DNA from: Methylobacteriaceae bacterium
GTDB lineage: Bacteria; Pseudomonadota; Alphaproteobacteria; Rhizobiales; Beijerinckiaceae
Direction of reading: 5' to 3'
Assembly (NCBI GenBank): GCA_020638135.1
Contig: JACKJE010000024.1
Span: 1 to 38,310, forward strand
DNA: 38,310 bases
Position numbers and translations under genes: made by a program. The notes below the pieces were generated by a model that did no database searches, was not told the DNA's origin, and worked only from the letters and a program-made list of their open reading frames with translations. Below, piece after piece: positions 17,008 through 25,218 of this stretch. Position 1 is the stretch's first letter. Each line of letters begins with the position of its first letter.

Positions 17008-18323
17008 TGGGCGTGTCTGTGAATCTGCCGCGTATGCGTCCTCTGTCCGCGCGCAAGAGCGCGATCCTGTCCGTGCTGGATGTCGGCACGAGCAAGATCG
17101 TGTGCCTGGTCGCGCGGCTCGATCCGATCGAGCCCGGCCAGCCCCAGCGCGGCCGCACGCACGGCTGCCGCATTCTCGGCATCGGCCACCAGCGTTCGCG
17201 CGGCATGAAGGCCGGCCAGGTCGTGGACATGGAGGAGGCCGAGACCGCCATCCGTCTCGCCGTCGACGCGGCCGAGCGCATGGCCGGCGTGCAGGTCGAC
17301 AATGTCATCGTCTGCGCGTCCGGCGGGCGCATTTCCTCGCAGCATTTCCAGGCGAAGGTCGCGGTCGGCGATCGCGCGGTCGGCGAGCCCGACATTCATC
17401 GCGTGCTGGAGGCGACCTGCGCCCGCAGCGAGAGGGACGGGCGCGCCGTCCTGCATTCGCTGCCGACCAGCTTTTCCGTCGACGGCGCCGAGAATATCCG
17501 CGACCCCAAGGGCATGATCGGCGAGGAACTGGCCGCCCATCTGCATGTCGTCTCCACCGACGCGGCGGCGATCCGCAATCTGGGACTGGCGGTCGAGCGC
17601 TGCCATCTGACGGTCGAGGCCTTCGTCGCCTCGCCCTACGCGTCCGCGCTGGCGACGCTCGGCGACGACGAGGCCGAGATCGGCGCGACGGTGATCGATT
17701 TCGGCGGCGGCTCGACCTCGGTCGCGGTCTTTTCCGGCGGCGCGCTGATCCACATGGATTGCGTGGCGGTCGGCGGCAATCACGTGACGCTCGACGTCGC
17801 GCGCGGTCTCAACGTGCGCCTCAACGGCGCCGAACGCCTCAAGACGCTCTACGGCAGCGCGATCCTCGCGCCGACCGACGAGCGCGAGACCATCGCCATC
17901 GAACATGTCGGCGACGACGCCGGCCAGACGACGCATCTGCCGCGCTCGCAGCTCGTGCGGATCATCCGGCCGCGCGTCGAGGAAATCGTTGAGCTCGTGC
18001 GCGACCGGCTGCGCCAGCAGGGCAGGCCGCTGCATGCGGGTTCGCGCGTGGTGCTGACGGGCGGCGCGAGCCAGCTCACCGGCTTGCCGGAGACGGTGCG
18101 CCGGATCGTCGGCGGGCAGGTGCGCGTCGGACGGCCGGTCGGCGTCCAGGGCCTGCCGGAATCCGGCAAGAGCCCGGCCTTTGCCGCCTCTGTCGGCCTG
18201 CTCGTCTATCCGCAGACGGCGGGGCAGGAACATTTCGAGCCGAGCCGGGAACGACTGGCGGCGGCTGTTGGGGCTGACGGCTATTTCGCCCGGGTGGGGC
18301 GGTGGCTGAAGGAAAGTTTTTGA
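17007..18323 (+). CDS. ftsA: Cell division protein FtsA
   Basis: Actin-like ATPase that anchors FtsZ filaments to the membrane. The 438-aa protein shows the actin-fold nucleotide motifs VLDVGTSKIVCLVARL (phosphate 1), VIDFGGGSTSVAVF (phosphate 2) and VVLTGGASQLTGL (adenosine), the SHS2-containing 1C region, and a C-terminal amphipathic helix YFARVGRWLKESF that fits the membrane-targeting sequence. ATG 17007 overlaps the ftsQ stop and follows a strong AAGGGGAAGG site. Ninety-three bases separate it from ftsZ. Confidence 0.97.
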   Translation: MGVSVNLPRMRPLSARKSAILSVLDVGTSKIVCLVARLDPIEPGQPQRGRTHGCRILGIGHQRSRGMKAGQVVDMEEAETAIRLAVDAAERMAGVQVDNVIVCASGGRISSQHFQAKVAVGDRAVGEPDIHRVLEATCARSERDGRAVLHSLPTSFSVDGAENIRDPKGMIGEELAAHLHVVSTDAAAIRNLGLAVERCHLTVEAFVASPYASALATLGDDEAEIGATVIDFGGGSTSVAVFSGGALIHMDCVAVGGNHVTLDVARGLNVRLNGAERLKTLYGSAILAPTDERETIAIEHVGDDAGQTTHLPRSQLVRIIRPRVEEIVELVRDRLRQQGRPLHAGSRVVLTGGASQLTGLPETVRRIVGGQVRVGRPVGVQGLPESGKSPAFAASVGLLVYPQTAGQEHFEPSRERLAAAVGADGYFARVGRWLKESF

Positions 18324-18416
18324 GTTGAGGTCCGGCGGGGAAGCGGCGGCGGAACCCGTGGGATCAAGTGAAACCGGGGCGCGTGTGTGCGGTCCATTGG
18401 AAAAGAGGCTGTGGCG

Positions 18417-20200
18417 ATGACGATCAATCTCAAGGGACCGGAGCTGCGCGAGCTCAAGCCCAGAATCATGGTGTGCGGCGTCGGCGGGGGCGGCTGCAAC
18501 GCGGTCAACAACATGATCACGTCAGGCCTCAGCGGCGTCGATTTCATCGTCGCCAACACCGACGCGCAGGCGTTGATGTCGTCGAAGGCCGACCGCATCA
18601 TCCAGATGGGCCTGCAGGTCACCGAAGGCCTCGGCGCCGGCGCGCAGCCGGAAGTCGGCCGCGCCGCCGCCGAAGAGGCGATCGAGGAAATCCGCGATCA
18701 TCTGGCCGGCGCGCATATGTGCTTCGTCACCGCCGGCATGGGCGGCGGCACGGGCACGGGCGCTGCGCCGTCATCGCGCGCACGGCCCGCGATCTCGGCA
18801 TACTCACGGTCGGCGTCGTCACCAAGCCGTTCCAGTTCGAGGGCGCGCGCCGCATGCGCACGGCGGAATCCGGCATCGGCGAATTGATGAAGCATGTCGA
18901 CACGCTGATCGTCATTCCCAACCAGAACCTGTTCCGCATCGCCACGGAGCGCACGACCTTCGCCGACGCCTTCGCGATGGCCGACCAGGTGCTCTATTCC
19001 GGCGTCGCCTCGATCACCGACCTGATGGTCAAGCAGGGCCTCGTCAATCTCGACTTCGCCGACGTGCGCTCGATCATGCGCGAGATGGGCAAGGCGATGA
19101 TGGGCACGGGCGAAGCCTCTGGCGACCAGCGCGCGATCCACGCCGCGGAAGCCGCGATCGCCAATCCGCTGCTCGACGAAGTCTCGATGAAGGGCGCCAA
19201 GGGACTGCTGATCTCGATCACCGGCGGCGCCGACATGACGCTGTACGAAGTGGACGAAGCCGCCAGCCGCATCCGTCAGGAAGTGGACGAGGACGCCAAC
19301 ATCATCCTCGGCGCGACTTTCGACGAGTCGCTGGCCGGCGTGATCCGCGTCTCGGTCGTCGCCACCGGCATCGACAAGGTGGCCATGGCCGCCGAGATCG
19401 ACGACGCGCAGGCCAAGATCGCCGAAGCCGCCGAACGTCTGCGCCAGCAGGCCATGGCCCGCGCCGCCGCCGCGGCTGCGCCCGCCCCGCAGCGCGAGCC
19501 CGAGCCGGTCGTCCACCAGCCGGCGCCGGCCGATCATGCCGCCGCCTATTCCCAAGCGCAGCAGGCGGCCATTGCCCACGCCCAGGCGCTCGCCGCCGCG
19601 CAGGCCCATGCCCAGGCTCAAGCCCACGCGCCGGTCGCCCCACAGGCGCACGCGCCGGCTCCTGCGCCCGAGCCGGCCGAGCACGTGCATGTCGCCCCGG
19701 TTGCTCCGCCGGCCAGCTACTATCCGACGCCGGCCGAGCCGGTCGCGGTCGAGCAGCCGCAGCGCGCCGCCGGCCCCTATGTGCCGCCGGCGCCGGAACA
19801 GCCGGTGCGCCAGCCGCGCATTCCGCAGATCGACGACATGCCGCCGCATGTCCAGCAGCAGTGGCACGAGGCGCGCGCCGCCGGCCAGGGCAATGCGGTT
19901 TCGGCGGTCGAACAGCGTCGCCGCACCCTGTTCGAACGCCTGACCTCGTTCGCGTCGAGCCGCGAGGAAGCCGCCCGCACGCAGGTTGAGCCGCAGCTCG
20001 GGCCGCGTCCGGCGCAGGTCGCGCAGCCACAGGCGCGTCCGGCCCGGCCGGCCGCGAGCCACGCCGAATACGCCAAGCGCCCGGCCCAGCCGGCCGCCCG
20101 GCCGGCCGGCGCCGAGGCCTATGGCCGCGTCGCGCAAACCCGCCCCACCGAGGAAGAGCAGCTGGAAATTCCGGCCTTCCTCCGCCGTCAGTCCTGCTGA
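18417..20200 (+). CDS. ftsZ: Cell division protein FtsZ, one frameshift
   Basis: Tubulin-like GTPase that forms the division ring. The N-terminal part has VCGVGGGGCNAVNNMI, FIVANTDAQAL, EVGRAAAEE and the tubulin signature GMGGGTGTGAAP. Right after this, at about 18770, one G is missing (CCG then GTC expected), so the frame jumps to VIARTARDLGILTVGVVTKPF and continues to 20200. Corrected, the protein has about 594 aa. The GTPase and C-terminal core are followed by a linker of roughly 250 residues rich in Ala, Pro, Gln and His, and by the conserved tail QLEIPAFLRRQ that binds FtsA. Such long linkers are normal in Rhizobiales. An intact ftsZ is expected to be essential, so the deletion is probably a sequence error. 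A hairpin terminator follows. Confidence 0.95.
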
Positions 20201-20205
20201 CGTTC

Positions 20206-20247
20206 GAGCGGCGCCGGGCCTGCTCCAACCCGGCGCCGCTCCTTTCA
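20206..20247 (+). terminator. Hairpin terminator after ftsZ
   Basis: A perfect 13-base-pair stem, GAGCGGCGCCGGG (20206-20218) with CCCGGCGCCGCTC (20229-20241), encloses a 10-base loop and is followed by CTTTCAT, a weak T-rich run. It starts 5 bases after the ftsZ stop and marks the likely end of the dcw transcript. Confidence 0.8.
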
Positions 20248-20262
20248 TAACCCAATGATCTG

Positions 20263-20292
20263 TTGAAATAATTTCTATCCGTCGCATTTTAA
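20263..20292 (+). promoter_or_regulatory. Possible lpxC promoter
   Basis: TTGAAA (20263-20268) is followed after 18 bases by TTTTAA (20287-20292), in an AT-rich island directly after the ftsZ terminator. The -35 is good, the -10 matches only half of the consensus. TTAA-N6-TTCAC at 20289-20303 is near but not equal to a CtrA site. The leader to the lpxC ATG would be about 150 bases. Confidence 0.4.
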
Positions 20293-20445
20293 CAAACGTT
20301 CACAATCCGTGATTTGGCGCCTGATGCCGTCGCGGTTAGTTTCCGGCCCGGTCGGCGGAACGCGTTCCGCCCTTTTCCCTGTCGAAGCGCGGCGTTCGAG
20401 CGCGTTCGACGCGATGCGTCGCAACCCCGGCGGACTGGAAGCGGG

Positions 20446-21450
20446 ATGCCCCGTCTCGAAACTGCAAGACGACCGAACACGAGCCCGCGCCGCGCTGCCG
20501 GCCGGGACCTGCAAACGACCCTTTCCTCCTGCGTCGCGCTCGAGGGCGTCGGCGTCCATTCCGGCAAGCCGGCGCGCATTGTGCTGCACCCGGCCGAAGC
20601 GAATGCCGGCGTCGCGGTCCTGCGCAGCGACCTCGCCGCCGAGCCGGTCGCGCCGGCCCTGTGGTCGCGCGTCGTCTCCACGGAACTGTGCACCAGCCTG
20701 GGCCTTGGTGGCCGCGCGGCGGTCGCGACCGTCGAGCACGCGATGGCGGCGCTGGCGGGGCTCGGCGTCGACAATGCGCTGATCGAGGTCGACGGCCCCG
20801 AGGTTCCGGTGCTCGACGGCTCGTCGGCGCCTTTCGTTGCGGCGATCGACGAGGCGGAGCTCGCGACGCTGACCGCCGAACGCCGCCATATCGAGGTTCT
20901 CAAGACCGTGCGCGTCGAGCGCGGGGCGGCCTTCGCCGAACTCGGGCCGGGCGCGGAAGGCCTGACCCTCGACGTCGAGATTTCGTTCGATCATGCGGCG
21001 ATCGGCCGCCAGCGCAAGGCGCTGCGCCTCGATCCCGCGACCTTCCGCCGCGAGCTGGCGCGGGCGCGGACTTTTGGCTTCATCGGCGACATCGAGCGGC
21101 TGTGGCGCGCCGGCTTCGCGCTTGGCGCGTCGCTGGAAAATTCCATCGCCATTTCGGACGCCGGCGTGCTCAATCCGGAAGGCCTGCGCTTCAGCGACGA
21201 ATTCGTCCGCCACAAGATGCTCGACGCGGTCGGCGATCTCGCGCTCGCCGGCGCGCCGATCCGCGGCGCGTTCCGGTCGCGCTGCGGCGGCCATGCGCTC
21301 AATCACGCGGTGTTGCAGGCGCTGTTCGCCGACGCCTCGGCCTGGCGCCTGTCGCCGGCGCTGGCCCCGATGCGCGGCGAGATGCGTCCGGACATTGCCG
21401 CGCCGATCGCGTTCGGCGTGCAGCCGGCGCTGGCGCCCGACCGCAGCTGA
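20446..21450 (+). CDS. lpxC: UDP-3-O-acyl-N-acetylglucosamine deacetylase LpxC
   Basis: Zinc-dependent deacetylase, the committed step of lipid A synthesis, in the cytoplasm. The 334-aa product has the family start ALEGVGVHSGKPARIVLHPA, the zinc-ligand region TVEHAMAALAGLGVDN, VPVLDGSSAPFV, HKMLDAVGDLALAG (second set of zinc ligands) and GGHALNHAV. I chose ATG 20446; the frame extends upstream to 20314 but that part is Arg-rich, not like the family, and overlaps the promoter leader. The enzyme needs about 300 residues, so the roughly 23 residues before QTTLSSCVALEGVG are an ordinary extension. A gene-free 257-base gap follows in which I see no clear feature. Confidence 0.96.
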   Translation: MPRLETARRPNTSPRRAAGRDLQTTLSSCVALEGVGVHSGKPARIVLHPAEANAGVAVLRSDLAAEPVAPALWSRVVSTELCTSLGLGGRAAVATVEHAMAALAGLGVDNALIEVDGPEVPVLDGSSAPFVAAIDEAELATLTAERRHIEVLKTVRVERGAAFAELGPGAEGLTLDVEISFDHAAIGRQRKALRLDPATFRRELARARTFGFIGDIERLWRAGFALGASLENSIAISDAGVLNPEGLRFSDEFVRHKMLDAVGDLALAGAPIRGAFRSRCGGHALNHAVLQALFADASAWRLSPALAPMRGEMRPDIAAPIAFGVQPALAPDRS

Positions 21451-21707
21451 AGCGGGTTTCGCCGTTTGCCACGTCCGGCGACCCGAGATCGCCACAATCG
21501 CGCCGCAAGAGTGCGAAGCGTTGGCGTTGCGCAAGGTTTTGCGCTATGACGCCCGTGGCTTCGCGTCGCGCGCGCCGGACGGTTTTCGATTCGGCGGCGC
21601 GCATGCGCATGGAAATCGCGCCGGCGGGACAAGCGTCCGCGGCGCTGGCGTATCGGGGGAGGCAGGCGGCCCTCGCGCTTAGTCGAGTTTCGCCGCCGTG
21701 AGATGAC

Positions 21708-22604
21708 ATGATGCAGAGCCTGGTCCGTTCGATCCTGCATAAAGCCGCCGGCGCCCGGCGCGTCGCGCTGATTGCGGCCGCGAGCCTGCCGCTCGCCGGC
21801 TGCTCGGCGCTCGACAGCGCCTCGAACCCGCTGAGCAGCTTCTTCGGCGGCGAGAAGTACAAGACCGAAATCCTGCCGGACACGCCGGCCGACAATATCT
21901 ACGATCAGGGCCTTGCCCGCCTCGGCAAGAAGGACTTTTCGGGCGCGGCGAAGAAGTTCGGCGAGCTGGAGAAGCAGTATCCGAATTCCGGCTGGTCGCA
22001 GAAGGGCCTGCTGATGCAGACCTATTCGGAATATACCGAAGGCAAGTACGACGAGGCGGTGGCGACCGCCAACCGCTACATCGGCCTCTATCCCAATTCG
22101 AAGGACGCGCCGTACATCTACTATCTGGCCGGCATGTCCTACTACAACCAGATCCCCGACGCCGACCGCGACCAGGAGCGCGCGGAAAAGTCGGTCGTGG
22201 TCTTCAACCAGCTCGTCGAGAAATTCCCGAAGTCGGAATATGTCAACGACGCCAAGTTCAAGATTCAGGTCGCCAAGGACCAGATCGCCGCGCGCGAGAT
22301 GAAGGTCGGCCGCTTCTATCTCGAGCAGAGCAATTACACGGCGGCGATCAATCGCTTCCGTGAGGTGATCGGCAAGTACCAGACGACGCGCCATACGGAA
22401 GAGGCGCTGTTCCGCCTGGTGGAGGCCTATCTGCGGCTCGGCATCGTGAACGAGGCGCAGACGGCGGCCGCCGTGCTCGGCCACAATTATCCGGACTCAC
22501 AATGGTACAAGGACGCCTATGCGCGCCTGCGCGAGGGCGGGTTCGAGCCGAACGAACAGCGCGATTCCTGGATTTCGAAACTGTTCCGGAAGACCGTGGG
22601 ATAG
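21708..22604 (+). CDS. bamD: Outer membrane assembly lipoprotein BamD
   Basis: Lipoprotein of the BAM complex that inserts beta-barrel proteins into the outer membrane. The 298-aa precursor has a signal peptide with lipobox LAGC (modified Cys at about residue 32), then five TPR-like repeats: GLARLGKKDFSGAAKKF, KYDEAVATANRYIGLYPNS, SVVVFNQLVEKFPKSEY, FYLEQSNYTAAINRF and LRLGIVNEAQTAAAVL. Gene order lpxC-bamD-recN-ligA supports the call. Start ATG 21708 or the adjacent ATG 21711 are equally possible. Confidence 0.96.
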   Translation: MMQSLVRSILHKAAGARRVALIAAASLPLAGCSALDSASNPLSSFFGGEKYKTEILPDTPADNIYDQGLARLGKKDFSGAAKKFGELEKQYPNSGWSQKGLLMQTYSEYTEGKYDEAVATANRYIGLYPNSKDAPYIYYLAGMSYYNQIPDADRDQERAEKSVVVFNQLVEKFPKSEYVNDAKFKIQVAKDQIAAREMKVGRFYLEQSNYTAAINRFREVIGKYQTTRHTEEALFRLVEAYLRLGIVNEAQTAAAVLGHNYPDSQWYKDAYARLREGGFEPNEQRDSWISKLFRKTVG

Positions 22605-22631
22605 GCGCAGGGCGTTCGAGCGGCAACGACA

Positions 22632-22764
22632 CCCCTCCCCCCTCGAGGGGAGGGGCCGGGGAGGGGGTCGGGTAACCTTGCGAGAGTTTGGCATGCAACA
22701 GGACCGCCAATTTCGCGGGGTTACCCGACCCCCCACCCTAGCCCTCCCCCTCAGGGGGGGAGGG
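22632..22764. repeat. Intergenic inverted repeat (CCCTCCCC type)
   Basis: Between bamD and recN lies a large imperfect inverted repeat: ACCCCTCCCCCCTCGAGGGG at the left end mirrors CCCTCCCCCTCAGGGGGGAG at the right end, and GGGGTCGGGTAACC mirrors GGTTACCCGACCCC further in. This matches a dispersed intergenic repeat type that I recognise from Rhizobiales and other GC-rich genomes. The recN transcript may start after it or read through it. Confidence 0.7.
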
Positions 22765-22816
22765 AATTTGCGTCGACCTACTAGCCAGCTCTAGGCGCGA
22801 AAGGCGCGTCGGATCG

Positions 22817-24487
22817 ATGCTGGTTCAGCTCGCCATTCGCGACATCGTCCTGATCGACCGGATCGATTTCGATCCGGACCGCGGCCTGACCGTGCTGACC
22901 GGCGAGACCGGCGCCGGAAAATCCATCCTTCTCGACGCATTTACGCTCGCGCTCGGCGGACGGGGCGACGGCGCGCTGGTGCGCGCGGGCCAGTCGCAGG
23001 GGCAGGTGACGGCGGTGTTCGATCTGGCGATGGACCATCCGGCGCGCGCAACCGCGCGCGCGCAGGAGATCGACGTCGACGGCGATCTGATCCTGCGGCG
23101 CGTGCAGTTGGCCGACGGGCGCACGCGCGCCTTCGTCAACGACCAGGCGGTATCCGCGCAGGCGCTGCGCAACATCGGCCGCGCGATCGTCGAGATCCAC
23201 GGCCAGCACGACGAGCGCGCGCTCACCGACGCCGCCACCCATCGCGCCTTGCTCGACGCGTTCGGCGGCCTGCAGAAACAGGCGGACGCCGTGCGCGCGG
23301 CGCACCGGTGGATGCGCGAGACGGAAGAGGCGCGCGGGACGGAAGAGACGCGGCTGGCGAAAGCGCGCGCCGACGCCGACTACCTGACGCACGCCCATGC
23401 AGAACTTGCGAAACTCGCGCCGGAAGCGGGCGAGGAGGACAGGCTCGCAACGCATCGCCAGAAGATGATGCAGTCGGAAAAGGTCGCCGCCGATCTGCGC
23501 GAAGCCTACGAGGCGGTCGGCGGCGAGAATTCTCCGGTCTCGGCGCTTGCGCTTGCCTTGCGCCGGCTCGAACGTCGACAGCCGCAGGCGCCCGAACTGA
23601 TCGACCCGACGCTGGCCGCGCTGTCGAGCGCGCTCGACGGCGTGGAAGCGGCGCGCGCGACGCTGGAAGCCGCGCTCGATGAATCCGCCTACGATCCGCG
23701 CGAACTCGAACGCACGGAAGAGCGCCTGTTCGCGCTGCGCGCCGCCGCGCGCAAGTACGGCGCATCGGTCGAGGACCTGCCCAAGGTCGCCGCGAAATTT
23801 GCAAGCGATCTCGAAGCGCTGGCGCAGGGCGAGAGCAATCTGGCGCGGCTCGCCGCGGAAGCCGATGCGGCGCGCGACGATTTTTCCGCCAAGGCGGCGG
23901 CGCTGTCGAAGGCGCGCAGGGCGACCGCGGCCAAGCTCGACAAGGCCGTGATGGGCGAGCTCGCGCCCCTGAAACTCGAGCGCGCGGTGTTCACGACGCA
24001 GATCGACAGCGATGCCCGGAGCGCGAGCGTCGAGGGCATCGATCGCGTGGAATTCTGGGTGCAGACCAATCCCGGCGCGCGGCCGGGACCGCTGATGAAA
24101 GTGGCCTCGGGGGGCGAGCTCTCGCGCTTCATGCTGGCGCTGAAAGTCACGCTGGCCGACAAGGGTTCCGCGCCGACACTTGTTTTCGACGAGATCGACA
24201 CGGGCGTCGGCGGCGCGGTAGCGGATGCGATCGGCCAGCGCCTCGCGCGGCTCGCTTCTCGCGTGCAGGTGCTCGCGGTCACCCATGCGCCGCAAGTCGC
24301 CGCGCGCGCGGGAAAACATTTCCGCATCGCCAAGGACGCGATGGACAAGGGCAAGCGCGTGGCGACCTCGGTCGCCGCGCTCGACGAGGCCGAGCGGCGC
24401 GAGGAGATCGCACGCATGCTGTCGGGCGCGAGCATCACCGCGGAAGCGCGGGCTGCGGCGGCAAGGCTTCTGGAAGGGGCGGGGTAG
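22817..24487 (+). CDS. recN: DNA repair protein RecN
   Basis: SMC-like ATPase acting at double-strand breaks in recombination repair. The 556-aa product has the N-terminal ATPase part with Walker A GETGAGKS (29-36), EIHGQHDERAL, two coiled-coil arms rich in Ala, Glu and Arg, and a C-terminal part with signature VASGGELSRFMLALK, Walker B TLVFDEIDTGVGG and VLAVTHAPQVAARAGKHF. ATG 22817 starts directly at the conserved MLVQLAIRDIVLID; its ribosome binding site is poor. The gene ends 16 bases before a convergent gene. Confidence 0.96.
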   Translation: MLVQLAIRDIVLIDRIDFDPDRGLTVLTGETGAGKSILLDAFTLALGGRGDGALVRAGQSQGQVTAVFDLAMDHPARATARAQEIDVDGDLILRRVQLADGRTRAFVNDQAVSAQALRNIGRAIVEIHGQHDERALTDAATHRALLDAFGGLQKQADAVRAAHRWMRETEEARGTEETRLAKARADADYLTHAHAELAKLAPEAGEEDRLATHRQKMMQSEKVAADLREAYEAVGGENSPVSALALALRRLERRQPQAPELIDPTLAALSSALDGVEAARATLEAALDESAYDPRELERTEERLFALRAAARKYGASVEDLPKVAAKFASDLEALAQGESNLARLAAEADAARDDFSAKAAALSKARRATAAKLDKAVMGELAPLKLERAVFTTQIDSDARSASVEGIDRVEFWVQTNPGARPGPLMKVASGGELSRFMLALKVTLADKGSAPTLVFDEIDTGVGGAVADAIGQRLARLASRVQVLAVTHAPQVAARAGKHFRIAKDAMDKGKRVATSVAALDEAERREEIARMLSGASITAEARAAAARLLEGAG

Positions 24488-24503
24488 GACCGGAACGTGC
24501 GCC

Positions 24504-25091
24504 CTAGCTCTTGCGCGCCAGCGCGTTGAGCGCCGTTTCCGCGCCGCGCGCATCGCGCAGGGATTCCAGTTTCACGCGGGCTTCGATCAGGTCGCCGTCC
24601 GCATCCGTCTTGGTCGAGCGCGAAATCTCGACGTCGCCGAATCCGTTCCTGCGGTCCGTGCGCATCACCTGAAAAATCTGGCGCGCCTCCACACTCTCGA
24701 CCTTTCGCCCGCGCCAGGATTCGATCTTCAACAATCGCTGATCGGTGACGACATAGACCGTCGCCCGGCGCTTGCGCGCCATGATCAACGGACTCGCCAG
24801 CAGGCCGACGCCGACGGCGACGAAGGGAGCGCCGAAGACCGCCATGATGACGGCGACCCAGCGGGGGGTGCGCGAAACATTGGCGCCGAACCAGGCGTCC
24901 CAGAAAAAGCCGAGGGCGGCCGCCTCCCACGACAGGGAGAGGCCGGTCCAGAACAGCGCGAAGGCGAGGATGAAGGCGAGCGGCGCGAGCGGCATGGGGC
25001 CTTCGGGCGAACCGGCCCACCGGACGATTTCGCCGCGCCGCAATTCAGTGCGCACGGCGTCGGAAAATCCGCTGACGGAAGTCTGCGTCAT
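24504..25091 (-). CDS. Small membrane protein with PH-domain-like C-terminus
   Basis: A 195-aa protein with two strong hydrophobic segments (LAPLAFILAFALFWTGLSL and VAVIMAVFGAPFVAVGVGLL) followed by a soluble part resembling bacterial PH (bPH) domains: YVVTDQRLLKIESWRGRKV and GFGDVEIS are typical strands of this fold. Such proteins are membrane-bound with unknown ligands. The ATG at 25091 faces ligA, with a 127-base divergent gap and no clear promoter motif. Function unknown; the domain assignment is from motif resemblance only. Confidence 0.8.
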   Translation of the reverse strand: MTQTSVSGFSDAVRTELRRGEIVRWAGSPEGPMPLAPLAFILAFALFWTGLSLSWEAAALGFFWDAWFGANVSRTPRWVAVIMAVFGAPFVAVGVGLLASPLIMARKRRATVYVVTDQRLLKIESWRGRKVESVEARQIFQVMRTDRRNGFGDVEISRSTKTDADGDLIEARVKLESLRDARGAETALNALARKS

Positions 25092-25218
25092 TCGCGGCGA
25101 TCAAGACCGAAGGCGTGCGCGCCGTCAATCCGCCGGCGGCGTCTTTTCGGCGCGAAGGCCTAATGAACTCTGAACATGCAGCCTTCTCCGCGCGCGCCAA
25201 CCGCGCTACATCTGGCGC

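Noticed and set aside
18760..18780. Programmed ribosomal frameshift in ftsZ
   Set aside because: No slippery heptamer or special hairpin is seen, and no FtsZ is known to use one; a missing G in a GG pair is simpler.
20289..20303. CtrA box before lpxC
   Set aside because: TTAA-N6-TTCAC has wrong spacing and a changed second half, so it does not meet the TTAA-N7-TTAAC pattern.
20314..20445. N-terminal extension of LpxC
   Set aside because: Arg-rich sequence unlike the family and located in the leader after the probable promoter; ATG 20446 gives a normal protein.
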